A stretch of 64,000 bases of DNA from Terana coerulea (Eukaryota; Basidiomycota; Agaricomycetes; Polyporales; Phanerochaetaceae), in the NCBI GenBank assembly GCA_024811115.1, contig JAKOGH010000851.1:248001-312000 (forward strand), written 5' to 3'. Shown piece after piece: positions 1-11,858 of the stretch; position 1 is the stretch's first letter, and each line of letters starts with the position of its first letter. Below the pieces are notes generated by a model. The model was not told the origin of the DNA and made no database searches. It was given only the letters and a program-made list of their open reading frames with translations. The position numbers were made by a program, and so were the translations under genes.

Positions 1-2280
1 GATGGTAGACGCGTCGTTATTCTGCTCCAAATCTGGTTGTTGACGACGCTGTTGAACCAGTGATTCAGCCTTGATAACGGCACACCCGCCAGTAGCTGAG
101 ATGGATTCGGTCGACTGCCGGGCCCCAACAGAACTCGCAACGGAGGCTCCCACCGATGGACTGGACGGGGACTTGAGCTGCGCGAGCCGCTGCTCGTATG
201 CGACCAGCGTCCCGTACATCTTCGCGTTCTGCGCGACCGCCGTCGCCCGCTGCTCGGCAATCTCGGCGACCTCCTTCTGCAGGTCCGCCTCGCGCCGGCG
301 CACGTCCGCGAACTGCATGCTCAGCGCGACCGTCTGCCCCTGCAGCTCGCCGTACGCGGCCGCCTTGTCCGCGCACGCCGCCTGCAGGTGCGCGGCGTCG
401 CGCTCGAGGCCCCGCGCGCGGCTCTGCGCGTCGCTGAGCTCGCCGCCGAGCCGCGCGACCCGGGCGTGCATCTCCTCGGCTTGCGCACCCATGCCGTCGC
501 ACTTCTGCTGCAGCTGCGAGTTGGCGGCCGCCAGTGCCTCCGCGCGCTGGTGCGCGCCCTTCGCCTCTTCGACCTCCTTGGCCAGCCCCACGATCACCGT
601 GCGCGTCGTCTTCAGGTACACGTCGTCCTGCAGCATCTGCGCGATGGCCGCCGCGAGGTCCGTCTGCGCGCGCTGCTCTGCTCGCGCACCGTCTGGAGCT
701 CGGCACGCGTGTCCGCGAGCGCCTTCTTGCCGAGCTCGCGCGACGCCTCGTGCGCCTGCTGCGTCTGCTCGGCCTGCGCGCGCAGAGCAGCGAGTTCGGC
801 GCGTAGGTCGCGGAGCTCGTCGTCCTTGGTAGACAGAGCCTCGAGTGGGCCTCTTGGGCGGCCTTGAGTTGGGCGGAAAGCTTGTGCTGCTCGTTGTGGA
901 GGTCTTGGTTCTTTTTTATCAGATTGGTGTGCCGATCAGTCAACGATTGGCATTTGCTTCGCAGCGAGCCCAGTTCCTTCTCGTGTGCTTCTTCTCGAGA
1001 CGTGATGTCCTCCAGGAGCCGCTGGGCGCTCAAGTAAAGCTTCGACTTCGACTTCGAAAAATCCTTTGGGGCACTTGGTAGAGCAGTTCCTGGTGCATTC
1101 GGCAGAGCGGTTCCAGGTGCGTTCGGCAGAGTGGCTCCCGGTGTATTCGGCAGAGTAGTTCCTGGCGCATTCGACAGTGTACTTTTTGGCGTGTTCAGCA
1201 GAGTAGCTCTTGGCGGGTTTTTGTACAGTGGCCTCTGGCTTGCGCGGAAGGGTATAACCTACTCACAATGTCACATCATGGTGTTGAGAGTACTTTCGGT
1301 CAACATTTGCGATATTCATCGACGGCGATCTCACCTATTAGCTCGTGCGGTTTTGGTGCGGGAGGGACGAGTTCGAGATGTGACACTACATTGTCGCTAG
1401 ACATGAGCCGTAGCATATCGCCAGAAAGAACCAAGCAAACGCACCGATCGGCCGGAGAAACTCTGTCTGCTTTGCTTGATGAGATTGACTAGGAGCACCG
1501 GCCTGGGTCGATGAAGACGTTCCTGTAGTGTTACCGGATACGTTGGGATCCACGCAGACGCGCTTTGTTGTCTCTTTCCGGGAGTTTTCGGCATCCGCGT
1601 CATCCCGAACACGCTTCTGTCCTTGCTGCGCTGCGGGTGCCGCTGGACGGATGTCGTCGCTTAAGCCGCATACGAGCCACATCTGTATACGGAATACACA
1701 CATATTTGAGATGATGCTGGGACCTGCGTTGAGGACTTGGAAGCAATCTCTCCGTCTTCAAGCACCTTGGTAATCGCAGGATTCTAGTCAACATGAGTTA
1801 TGAACGGCTTAGTTTAGCGGAATCGGTACGGCGCTCGAGTCAGTTCATACCTCTTGTTTGGAGGTCGAAGCGTTCGAGTTGTTCGGTATGTAGTTTGACA
1901 CACGCGGTGGTCGTGGAGTCGGCGGGCCCATCGTGAGGCGAGGAATTGTTTTGGTGCGCGCCACAATCGAGAAGGACCAAACCGAACGGCGAGTGAGTAC
2001 TACTCCTTTGCGTGAGAAATTGGACCGCACGTTGAGTCGCCAAAGAGCGCAGAGTGTGGGTGCACAGCCCGCCAACTTGCACTGCGGATACGTCCGACTT
2101 ATGAAGCTGCACTTGAAGAACTCCGCGCGGCGACTCGCCCGTGACAGTGACGTGACCTGGCTTTGATGGCCATCATCCCCCCGCTGGGCGACGCCACAAA
2201 GACGCCGGCATCGTCCGGCACGTCGAACAAATCTTGGCCGCTTGGGATAGCAAGGCACCACCAACGTTTGATGAATCCAT
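1..2280 (-). CDS. Partial coiled-coil protein of unknown function (3' end off the window)
   Basis: I do not recognise this gene. The proposed start is the ATG at 2280 (MDSSNVGGALLSQ...). It is followed by a globular stretch around 1930-2170, then polar Ser/Pro/Gln-rich segments (about 1430-1860), a 24-base tandem repeat (1077-1216) and a long alanine/glutamate-rich coiled coil from about 1033 to 100. The coiled coil runs off the left edge. Introns are visible, for example one with donor GTATGA near 1851 and one with donor GTGAG near 1350. The frame has to be shifted by one base at several points (about 2245, 2150, 831 and 692) to keep the coding character. The two inside the coiled coil are one-base deletions with no splice signals around them. 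The gene is therefore either decaying or miscalled in the sequence. A structural or scaffold role would be a guess from the coiled coil alone. Confidence 0.5.
1077..1216 (-). repeat. 24-base tandem repeat inside the coiled-coil gene (about 5.8 units)
   Basis: Units begin at 1077, 1101, 1125, 1149 and 1173, with a partial one at 1197. On the minus strand each unit encodes an eight-residue block of the form L-P-N-A/T-P-G-T/A-T/A, and the copies lose similarity towards the N-terminus. Every unit is 24 bases, so the frame is kept. It is a proline/glycine linker just before the coiled coil. Confidence 0.85.
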
Positions 2281-2662
2281 AGTTTAAACCCAAACACACC
2301 GCAAAAGCAACACACAAAAATTATGTCTACGTGGTACATCCACAAGTACAAGATTGAAGCCACGAGCGACGATGGCGGAACAGCCCAACATACGGTCAGA
2401 TGGTGCGGATGGGTGCTACGAAGGAGGTGTCGTGGTCGTAATAACTATAAGAGTGCATGACTACTGTTAGTAATTTCCAGGCCATACTTCGAGCGATGTG
2501 TGCATAGTTGTACAATGAACATACGGGGATTGACGCAATTAGAGCAACGTGTTTGGAAAGAATAGAGGAGAGCATAGAATCGATACGCTTCGTGGGAAAT
2601 CTGGGTAAAGTCTGGATGTCAAAACCCAATTAAAGTTATCAGCCGCAACAAGCTTGCCGCTC

Positions 2663-3852
2663 CTACACACGGTCAGCGCAGAGGACATGCTCAGTCGGGA
2701 TCAAGGGCAGGAGGTCCTCCTGCAGCTTGTGCAAGACAACGGCGAGCGGCACCGCATTGGCGCACATGACGCTGAGGTCCTCGAGACTCTCGAGGAGGCT
2801 GCCGCCAAGCGCCTTGCCCAGTGGCGCGAAGCTGGGGACGGCGGCGGCGTCCGTCGCTGCGAGAACGCCGAGACGCAGGCTGCGGATCCCCGGCGCAGAG
2901 AGCTCCGAGAGCAGCCCGAGAACCGTGCCCGACACGGGGCTGTGGTGGCGCAGCGTCAGCGCACGCAGCGCGCTGCATGCGTCGAGGCTGATGTCCGCCC
3001 GGATCGCTAGTGAACAAGACTCCGTCAGAGGCATGCAGCGGCACATGTTCCGGACGTACTCTGAGCCTCCTCCGCAGGCGATTGCAACACGATGTCCATC
3101 CGGAGATCAAGCTCTTGCAGTCGGGGAGCCAAATCCCGGATGAGCTCGCCAGAAACCTTAATGTTTTCAGGTTGCGCCACCAAGACAAGGGAGCGTAGAG
3201 TGTCTCGGGCAGATGTTCCCTTGAGCCAAGTGGCGATCTCGCGCATAAACCCGTATCCCAGATAGCCCAGGTCAATGCTAAGCTTGGTGATGCGCAGCGG
3301 ATGGATGTTGGGCATAGCTTGCATGCGGTAGAAGACCAGCTGTCGGAGATAGCCGATGGACAGGCTATCAAGGTTGGGCAGCGCGGTGGCGAGGGCGAAT
3401 ATGCGGGAAGGAGGAAGGCCGCAGTTGGCGAAGGCAAGTGCGGTAGCCGAAGTGAAACCTGAAAAGGCTCGAACAAACTGAGGGTCGATATGTTCACCGT
3501 GGTCATAGATGTTTTCCATGCGAATGGTCTGCACGGATCGCAACTTGGGGGCGAGCGCGCCAGGGACCCGTGAAAGCCACGGGGAGAGGATGTTGTTTTC
3601 GAGCGGGATAGACGGTCGAATGATGATGCAGCGGACGAGGGGAGAGATGGTGGTGTCACTCTGAATGAAATCCTCGAAGTCGGTTAGCTGGGTGTCGGTG
3701 GACACTTTGATGATTCTGAGAACATGAGGGCGGCTCGCGGCGCCCCAGAAGCGATTAACCAGAGCGCACGACCGCAGGGTAGCGATGTCCTCTTCCTGGG
3801 CGAGGCGTACGACCTTCGAGACGAGCTCTAGGGGTAAATCGTCGGCAGACAT
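2663..3852 (-). CDS. F-box protein with leucine-rich C-terminal region
   Basis: There are two exons, 3060-3852 and 2663-3006, joined by a 53-base intron with donor GTACGT, a CTCTGAC branch site and a CTAG acceptor. Together they encode 378 residues. The N-terminus, beginning at the ATG at 3852, fits an F-box-like helix set (LPLELVSKVVRLA, then SCALVNRFW with the buried Trp). The rest has irregular leucine-rich segments (LRSVQTIRM, LPNLDSLSIGYL, ITKLSIDLGYLG, LEDLSVMC) like the solvent-exposed repeats of basidiomycete F-box/LRR proteins. Proteins of this type usually bridge a substrate to the Skp1-cullin ubiquitin ligase; the substrate cannot be inferred. The frame is clean. This is one of three F-box-type genes in the first 28 kb, but they are not closely similar to each other. 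Confidence 0.75.
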
Positions 3853-6800
3853 GTCAGTGGGTTAGCTTGGGGCGAAGGGAATCGGGTTGGAGCGATGGGC
3901 CTATCTGCCAGTCTTGTGCGACGACTATTTGAGCGCATGCTGAGCAAGGTTTTGGGGTCTCGCAGGAGAAGAACGAGGAAGGTCGCGGGCTGAATTCCGG
4001 TAGGTTGAAGACTGGTCAGGACTTGTGGCCCCGAAAGATGCGCCGTTGTTTCGCAAGAGGCAAGAGGCACAGCGTGTTCATGCGCATGGCCGCGGATGAA
4101 GGGTCCCGAGGTTCATAGATGCACCATGGCGCGGAATCCCCGTGCCGTGGATTCGTGAAGGCCAAGAAGAGAGCGAGAGGCGGTGGCGGAAGGTCGCGCG
4201 GTCAGTGCCGGATGAGGTGGGCGGCCTAGGCTGGAGTGTAAGATGGTGTTGGTGGAATCGAATCCCAAGCTGCACCAGGAAAGGCCACGAGACACGATAA
4301 CGATGCGGGAGAGGGGCAAAGCAAGAGAGCAGAAGGCGCTGACGCGACCGAGGGAGCATAAACCACTTTACCTTGTTTGAACACCTCGCCAACCTACCGC
4401 CCCTCCTACTTCATACCTTGTTCCACCATTCTAACCACCTCCGATGTCCCGACCCAACCAACATCCGCTCTCGTGTTTGGCCACTTGCCAACACAGGATT
4501 TTTGTAGATCAGAACACCACGATCGTCTAGAAATCCCCATGAACGGGCGTGTTCTCGGCCGGTAGGTGTTTCATATTCCTGCAGGGTTTATTCATGGGCA
4601 CAGCGACCGAAGGAACAGTTTTGTCTCGGCCTCCGAGTCTGGAAATGCAACCAGCCGAGTGACACTCCTCTGAGCTGGAGACATTGGAGATTCCAGTCTA
4701 GGACAGCGAGATAAATGGCTAGGAGACTGAGGCGTTGCCAGGAGGTGTGGGCGGTCGAAAGTTGGTCGAAAGCGAGGTGCAGGACAACGGCCGCCCCGCG
4801 CCCTCCGCGCATTTGCGGCAACGGCCGCCAAATACCAGAGCTCGCACTTAGTCTCCCCGAGGCCGACAGCGAACACAACAGGTGAATGTTGAACCTCCGC
4901 TTTGGGCTTACTCAGAGTCGTACTCGCCCGGGGATGTCGACCACAGCGAGCCTGGGCGGGCTCAAACCCTCCGCGGGTCCTGCAAGCTGCACGATAATTA
5001 GCTCTGACACAGTATACGGAATCCTACCACCGAACTGATGTCCCTTAGGTTTCAACGAGCCTTGCCCACAATATCGCAAGTCATGGGCGAGGCATCCCAG
5101 ACCCCCGCCGGCTGAGCACCTCCGAGGGACGGTAAATCGTCTATTCTTCATCGATCTTCACTGCGAGAGTGACTTGAGCCCCTCTAGGCCTTCACAGTCG
5201 CACCCAGCCCACTTGTATTTGTGCCAGGAATATACGGCCACCTTCGGCAGGCGTCAGCACTTGTCCCCGTACCAACAGCATCCGAGTCATAAGTGACGCC
5301 ATACCCTACGTCTACGCGGGTGTAACACCCCGGCCCCGACCGACCGTTACGCATCGGGAAGTCTAGCCTTTGTGGCGTTCGACATTGGTTTCTAAGAACG
5401 ATGAGTGCAATGCATAGTGTGTTGGGATATTGAGGAGATGGCCTAACCGCGGCGTAATTTCTTCGATATTTGGCTTGAGTTTTGACTGATACTATTACCA
5501 CAGAGCGCGCTACGGGCCCGCAAACCGCCATAGCTCATGTGTAGGATTGCTCCCACGAAAGGATGGACCGTGCTCGTTGCAGGGCATCAAGGAGCTGGGT
5601 GAAGGCCGGAAGCAAGGTCGTCTGGTAAGACATTCCCGCCTCGCTCTTCAAACTCGTGGGGCTGAGTTGCTGGTATATCAGGGCCGTGGTTCGACGCAGG
5701 CAGTTGAATCGAGTCTATTTTACCCTGGCCAGAAAGATACCGGAGAACGGTAAGTAGACGTGGTACTGCAATAACAGCGGGCCAACTTAACTACGCAGCC
5801 GTCCGTGAACCTCATGGCCGCTCGGAGAGACGGCGATGGGATAAATTATGGTCTCGAGCACCCATCGGGCACTTACTCTTTTCTGTGCGATTCGGACGGC
5901 CTCTGCGCACAGCTTCCACAGGCTACCGGTCTACGCTTCAGCCTTTTGGCCAGTGCCTCTGTAGCGCACGTGGTTGAGCGCCTGGCCTGTCAACTTCCGT
6001 TGCAAGCCTCCCCACTTCGGCTATTCCTGCCTGCTGACCAGCTCCGTCGACCTGCCATCTCTTCCGCCAACACCTAGCCAACAGCTCTTTGACCACGCCA
6101 GCCCATCCGCTGCCACCGTGCAACCTACACGCCCCGCCGGACATCGCCATTCTCCTCTACGATTTTGTTGCGGGCCCCATTCAACGAATCTCTGTCGAAA
6201 TATGGCATAACCTGTCTGCGCCAGGTCACTGCTCGTCTTCTCTGGGCGCCCTTCTCGTCGCCGCACTCCGACATCATATGGTCGACTGTAGCAGCCCAGG
6301 CGACAGCACAGCGCAGTGGAAGCCAACTCTGGCGTGTCAAAGGCCGACAGGGATAGCAGCGAGGCAACAGCTCAAGTCTAGATTGGTCAGCAGCTGTGGG
6401 AGAACACAGGGAGGCGGTGAGTCGTGTTGCGTGATGTATGGAGACAAAGGAGGACCAGACTTTGTCGCCCGAGCTGATGATGTTCATGGAAGACTTCGAC
6501 ATGCAAAGACGCGCAAGGCAGCCCGGCGGAAGACTGTCTCCCAGCGGTACCACAGAGCGTGAACAATCCATTTCCCTCTACAAAGAGGTAGTGCAAATAT
6601 GGTGACGTGCTATTATAGGGACTCTGTCCTGACGTGCAGCCACATAGCATTCCCATATGCATGTTTAAATAATGATCTACCTGCGTATACCTCAGGCTGT
6701 CTGTCTGTCACAGCCGTTAGGAAACGGCGAGTGATCATGTACCTCCCACCCAAGTTTTACCGCCGCCGCCGCTCATATCGAGACCCCACGGATGCGTTTC

Positions 6801-8482
6801 TCGTTGAATATACGTCCGCATGAGCCACACGTCCGCTCCAACCGCATCGAACGTTTCCCTAGTGTCCAAGTGATGCGTATCATGAACCACACCTACTGCC
6901 AGTGGTCCAGATTATGTCCGCAGCCGTGAGCCCTTGAGCATCTACGCCGTCATTACTCTATCCGCGTCTGTTCATCCATACTACACTCGAAAATGAAATT
7001 CCAGACGACTGTAGGCGGAAGATATCTTGAATAGGTACAGCGGCGTACCGACTGTGAGATAGCGATGTACTGACACGCCGTGTCTCGGGTGGGTGGCGGC
7101 GGCCTCCTGAGACAGCGTGGACGCAACATAGCACATTGGCAAGGCATAGACGGGGTGCAAGGTCACACTCAGGACGTGGTTGGGCTCTTCATGCCTCCAA
7201 GTGCGTTAACAGGGATATGCCGCCGGCCGCAATAATTGGAGGATGCGTCGAGGACAACGGTGGGGACCACATAGACGGAGTGCAAGGCCACGCTGAGGAC
7301 GTGGTTGAGCTCTAGGTGGCAGGCGGGGACGGGCGATTTCTTGCTCTTCATGCCCCAAGCAAGTTAACAGGATATGCCGCAGGCCAAAAATTTCTTGGAG
7401 AGTGCGTGGAGAACGATGGGGACCACGTAGAAAAAGATGCGGCCGGACGAAAGCAGGACCACGTTGGCGGCCGAAGAGCCAGCTCGAGTCAGACCACCCG
7501 CACACGGAAGGTTGCCGAGATATGGGAGCTATTTACCGCGTCCTCATCAACGTGGCGGCATCCTCGAGAGATTTAGTTCTGGATGAGTTTCACGGCGTCA
7601 GGATGGCAAGCGACACACACTGCCCTTCTTCCTGCGCTCCGCTCTGTCCATTTGTCGATTACCACTATGTCTAGTACTACAAAGAGACGACACCGCCCGA
7701 GCAGTTGCATTCGATGCTTTTCTTATCTGAACCTCGGCGGCGAGCGGCACGCGCATTGACATGGTCGGCCGTTATTTACAAGCCATCGGCACCTGCGCCG
7801 TTTGTACTGCTTCAGAGGTAAGCACAAATTCTGAGGCCTGAGGAGTATAGAAACGGGCCAACCGGTCACGTATATTTTGAAAACCAGCAGCCGCAACTAT
7901 AGGCCGTGCCGCGCAATGAGAAGCCTAAGCCTGAGAGTGTATGATCAATGCTGCACCGTAGTTCCTACCCGCGGGCCGCGGCCGCCGGTGGCATCTCCGA
8001 GCTCTGTTGGGCGTCCGGACCGAGATAGGGCCGTTCAGATCGCTGTGCGGATAATAAAATACTTGTGCAGTTTGCTTGACGATTCAGATGTCCACCATGA
8101 AAAGTTCTCCAGTCAACCCTTTCCTTCTTGGTGAGAAGGTAGAACGTGACCGGGCTTATGCTGCACCACGAAGGCCTCGCGGTAGACAGCGAGGACGGCA
8201 GACGCCTAGTATCTGAGCAGCTGAGTCGACACGAGCTTTCATTTCGTGAAACATGTGGTAGTCCTACTGAAGTCAAACCATTCTTATCGACGTACAAAAT
8301 CCCAGCTGGAGGCGATAGTCGCAAGACGTGCCTTTCATTCCGCCGCGGTGGCCTCCGCAAGCACTGCGAGTCTGACGACAACTACAGGGATCAACGCAGC
8401 AATGCTCGGTAGTAAAGGAGAAATACACACAACTTCCGGATCTCGTATCTGAAGCGGTAATGGAGATCTAGGGCTATCGCCG
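3853..8482. other. Gene-poor interval
   Basis: Six-frame reading gives only short frames with no recognisable domain and no plausible chain of exons. The first few hundred bases must hold the promoter of the F-box gene at 2663-3852. The one structure I can support is a decayed tandem duplication at 7145-7431. The rest may be degenerate sequence; I see no tRNA or intact transposon in it. Confidence 0.5.
7145..7431. repeat. Diverged tandem duplication, two copies of about 130-160 bases
   Basis: Copy 1 (about 7145-7273) and copy 2 (about 7270-7431) share an ordered series of blocks: 'cggagtgcaagg', 'gaggacgtggttg', 'ttgctcttcatg', 'aacaggatatgccgc', and 'gacgatggggaccac' with variants. Copy 2 carries an extra segment of about 30-40 bases near 7313-7345. 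On the minus strand one frame reads N-H-V-L-S-V in both copies and again further left, so this may be a relic of a duplicated coding segment. Confidence 0.6.
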
Positions 8483-9712
8483 TCAAGGAGAGTTCAAGCT
8501 GGCAAGAAGCCGCCGTCTGTGCTCCTCATCAGCCTTCGCCAGACGAGCCATGCCCCTCGTGCCCCGCCCTACAAGCGCTTTGAGACGACGGGTCTCCTCC
8601 GCCTCCCGCGAATGTCGCGCCAGCGCAGCCTGGCTGTGCGTGACTCGTTTCTTGGAGGCTTTGTACGGGCCCACAGTCCTGGCCTTCAGGCCAATCCCCA
8701 GGCGGTCGGACTTCAAGACGGTGGGTATGGGGGTGAGCAGCGGCGTCGAATGGGGATCGAGGGGGTCGGGCGGGAGGTCAGAGGGAGTCAATCTAGAAGA
8801 ACGCTCGTCCGCCTCGTCTGCATTGATCTCTGCGTCTTCGTCCGAGTCGGAGAGAGTGAGATCCACGACATCCACCGTGCGGACCTCGCTGATCTCGCCG
8901 TCTGAGTCCAGGTGCACTTCGCGTGCTTCCTGCTTCACGAAGCTGCGGTCGACCTCCTTGCCCTTCCTCCGGTGGTGTGCAGCGGTCGACGTCTCCTTGT
9001 AGGAGTCAGCTTCGCGCTGAACTGTGGCGCCGAGCCCTTCGCCCTCGCTCCAGCCCTGCTGTTGAAGCATGCCCCAGCCTCGGTTGGCCGGACCCAAGGC
9101 AAGGAACACGGGAGGCTTCACTGCGTCCTTCGCGGACGACGGCGGCGGCTCCCGCGCAAGAATGTCCGCTAGAGTCGGTGTAGGCGAAGTACGCTTGGGA
9201 GAGGGTTCTGAGCGAAGGACTCGGGTAATAAACCAGTCGTTCTTGGTCGGGCGCGAACGGGGCTCTCGAGCTGGAGACGAAGGTAAAGCGGCAGCAGTCA
9301 CATCTGGGAGTGAGGACAACGACGTCGCCTCGACTGGTGTCCTACCCGCGTGCGGAAGAGACGCGACGCCGCTTGGGCCAGGCTTCGCATTACGCATCGT
9401 CCTCGTCAAGGACCTGTAGAATGACGCGGCTTCAGAATTGGGCTCCTCCACTTTCGGAGGCTCCAGAATATGCCTGGGCGTACCCATCATGTTATTGACC
9501 TCGTCATATGAGACCACTGCGGGCACGAAGCGGGGCGCATTCGCGAGACGACGCGAAGCACCAAATGCTGATTCCGTCTGCCATGGGTCGGCCTCCTCAT
9601 TCTCGGGCTCTCCGTCCTGGGCTCCGCTGGGAACCTGTCCTGTTGCGAGCTCGAGGGCCTCCCGGTCCTTTGGATCATAGTCTGAGCGAATGTAGTGGGT
9701 AACAGTCGCCAT
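8483..9712 (-). CDS. G-patch domain protein
   Basis: A single uninterrupted 409-residue frame starts at the ATG at 9712. The first 190 residues are acidic and Ser/Pro-rich. Residues around 208-235 hold a G-patch-like core (GWGMLQQQGW followed by EGEGLGA). The usual continuation is separated from it by an acidic insertion containing a DLTLSDSDED patch, and the closing glycine-rich piece (DRLGIGLKA) lies around residue 340. The C-terminus is basic and helical (RHSREAEETRRLKAL...RRRLLASLNSP). G-patch proteins typically bind and activate DEAH-box RNA helicases or take part in splicing or ribosome biogenesis; which one cannot be told here. Only 286 bases separate its start from the stop of the next gene, so its promoter must lie in 9713-9998. 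Confidence 0.8.
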   Translation of the reverse strand: MATVTHYIRSDYDPKDREALELATGQVPSGAQDGEPENEEADPWQTESAFGASRRLANAPRFVPAVVSYDEVNNMMGTPRHILEPPKVEEPNSEAASFYRSLTRTMRNAKPGPSGVASLPHAGRTPVEATSLSSLPDVTAAALPSSPAREPRSRPTKNDWFITRVLRSEPSPKRTSPTPTLADILAREPPPSSAKDAVKPPVFLALGPANRGWGMLQQQGWSEGEGLGATVQREADSYKETSTAAHHRRKGKEVDRSFVKQEAREVHLDSDGEISEVRTVDVVDLTLSDSDEDAEINADEADERSSRLTPSDLPPDPLDPHSTPLLTPIPTVLKSDRLGIGLKARTVGPYKASKKRVTHSQAALARHSREAEETRRLKALVGRGTRGMARLAKADEEHRRRLLASLNSP

Positions 9713-9998
9713 AATGGGATGGAGTGAGCGAATGTGGAATGACGGTGGTGGTGGGACGGATTAAGCAGCGTAACGCAAGCGTAACGGTGAGTCAACGACG
9801 TTTGTCACGGGCGTTAAGCACACTCAGATCCCGAAATGGACAGTAAACCAGATGGTGACCGTAATGACATATCCGCGTGGGAGGAGCCAATGCTGCAGAG
9901 GACTACAGATATGAGACGGAATCAAATAATGGATGTAATAAGACAGTACATGGTATAGTTAAAACCAAGAGAAACGATAGAAATACATAAATTATCCA

Positions 9999-11858
9999 TT
10001 AAGCGGACGCATCTCCCCAAACTCCCTTCGCAGTCTCGCATTTCACGTCAGCGACATAAAGCCGCAACCATTGCACCATTTCCTTGGTTATTTGATGGCA
10101 CCGCGTCAAGTCGATCGACTCGATCCGGTGTCCCGCACCAGAGCCCGGCCGCTGGGCGATCGTAGCAGGTGTGCGCGCAAGGATGTGGGCCGTGGCCGCG
10201 AACGCCGACGCAGAGGACGTCGACACCGGCGGCCGTCCTGCAGCGGCGGATGCTGATGAGAAGCCCTTCGGCGTGGTGGAGCCCGACCCTGTCGGTGCAG
10301 CCGGTCGTGCGTACGCGCGGGAATGGGGAGGGAGACGAGACTCCACGACGGACCGTAGGGTCTCCCAATCCAGTGCAGTGCAGCCCTCGAAGCTCAAGGT
10401 GGTCAATTTCGGGCACACCCATGTTTGCGAAGTCGGTGGACTAGCAAGGTTCTAGAATTGATTGTCAGGACTTGTCAAGGTTAATAAGCACACGCAGCGC
10501 ACCTTCAAGAAACTGGGCGAGGCATCCTCGACGTCGACGAGCTCCAGTGTGTTCAGCGAGGGCACCCTACGGAGGAACCGCGCCAGCTTGAGCTCACTGA
10601 AGAAGCTCGACTCAATGCGCAGCCGGCGCAGAGGCAGGAACGTGAGGGATTGCCGCCGCAGGTGCTCGATCATGGGCGAGACATTGTCCAGGAAGCAGAG
10701 CTCGACACTTTCCAGCGCAGGGCAGGACACTAGGCCTAAAATCGTGCGCGTGCGCAGCGCGCCCGAGTAGTAGAACGACGCCTTCGCGAGCCGTGGGAGC
10801 TGGATCACCCGGCTATCACTCACGCGCACCGTCCTATCGTACAGCTCGTCATGCTCCAACGCATCCAAATCGAAATCCTGGCACGATCCGGCGTCGATGT
10901 CGGACATATTACGGAGGGCGAGTTCCTCGAGGTAGGGACAGGCGCGAAGAATAGAGAGGGTCGTGTCTATAGATGGAGAATAGCCGTTCCAGTACCCGCC
11001 GAGCTTGAGAACCCGGAGCTTGCTCAGGAGATGCAGCTCCCAACCGAAGTTGAAGGACGTCATAGAGCAAGACGTCAGGCTTGGTGTCTGGCCTTCGAAG
11101 ACAGCCCGCGGAGGATTCGAGTGGTACGTGTCCTCCTGCATGGAGTGTAGCACGTGAATTGTTAGCACCTCTAAGAGAGGTGCTGGCTCTCTGCATCGCG
11201 AGAGGGCTGCATGCGCCTGAGGACGATTGGGCACTATTAAGCGAAATATCTTCCATCGCCATACAGAGGTCTGAAGCAAATCCATAGTGCGCACGATACT
11301 GTCCGTCGTAACCGTCCCGTTCTCGATTCTGGGACTGAAGTCCACACATATTTGAAGCGGGGTGGACTTGGAGCGTTCGAGTTTACGGAAAGCTTTGGAT
11401 AACGGATGATGGATCCCAGTGACGATGCGCGACCACAGTATCGGGGTGCTCAACGCCACCTCCTTCCAATGCCGGCACACGAGCATCAGCGTTGACAGCA
11501 TGAGTGAATCTTCTTCTTCCATGGACATCACAGCAGTGGTGAATATCGAAGCCAAAAGCTCGCTGGGCAAACGGCGGACAGGCGACTGCAAGCGAACAGC
11601 GTCGTGCAGACGGGACTCCAGCATATCCCGCTCGCTGAGAAGCGACGCCATCCTCGAGTCAAGCGAGCTCAGAGCCTCGCGAAGCCCGTCTATCGATGTA
11701 GTCCCGCTGCTAGCCTGGTTGCTAGGCTGGGGTCGCGTGCGGTGTGAGGGAATCGGAGGCGGTTGTTGGGCAGGTGGCAGAGTAGATGAGGCCGTTGCTC
11801 TTGGGGAACCGGTCCACTGCTGAGGCTCGGGTGAGGGGATCCGGGGGAAGGTTGACAT
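9999..11858 (-). CDS. F-box protein with N-terminal coiled coil
   Basis: There are two exons, 10503-11858 and 9999-10451, with a 51-base intron (donor GTGCGC, acceptor TTCTAG), encoding 602 residues. The N-terminus is Pro/Ser/Gln-rich. Then come a short coiled coil (REALSSLDSRMASLLSERD) and an F-box core (VRRLPSELLASIFTTAV...LVCRHWKEVALSTPILWSRI). This is the order typical of the very numerous agaricomycete F-box proteins. Leucine-rich segments follow to the end (LSKLRVLKLGGYW, LSILRACPYLEELAL, LTTLSFEGCTALDW, IESIDLTRCHQIT). I chose the ATG at 11858 because the frame upstream has only non-ATG starts. A good donor (GTGAGTAC) near 12032 hints at an upstream, probably non-coding, exon. Expected role: substrate receptor of an SCF ubiquitin ligase. 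Confidence 0.8.

Noticed and set aside
65..1033. 322-residue arginine-rich minus-strand frame as one protein
   Set aside because: After the first 66 residues it drifts into an Arg/Ala-rich out-of-frame reading of the coiled-coil region; the coding frame changes at 831.
4588..5531. Several 80-115 residue minus-strand frames
   Set aside because: No start context, domain or splice continuity; composition looks random.
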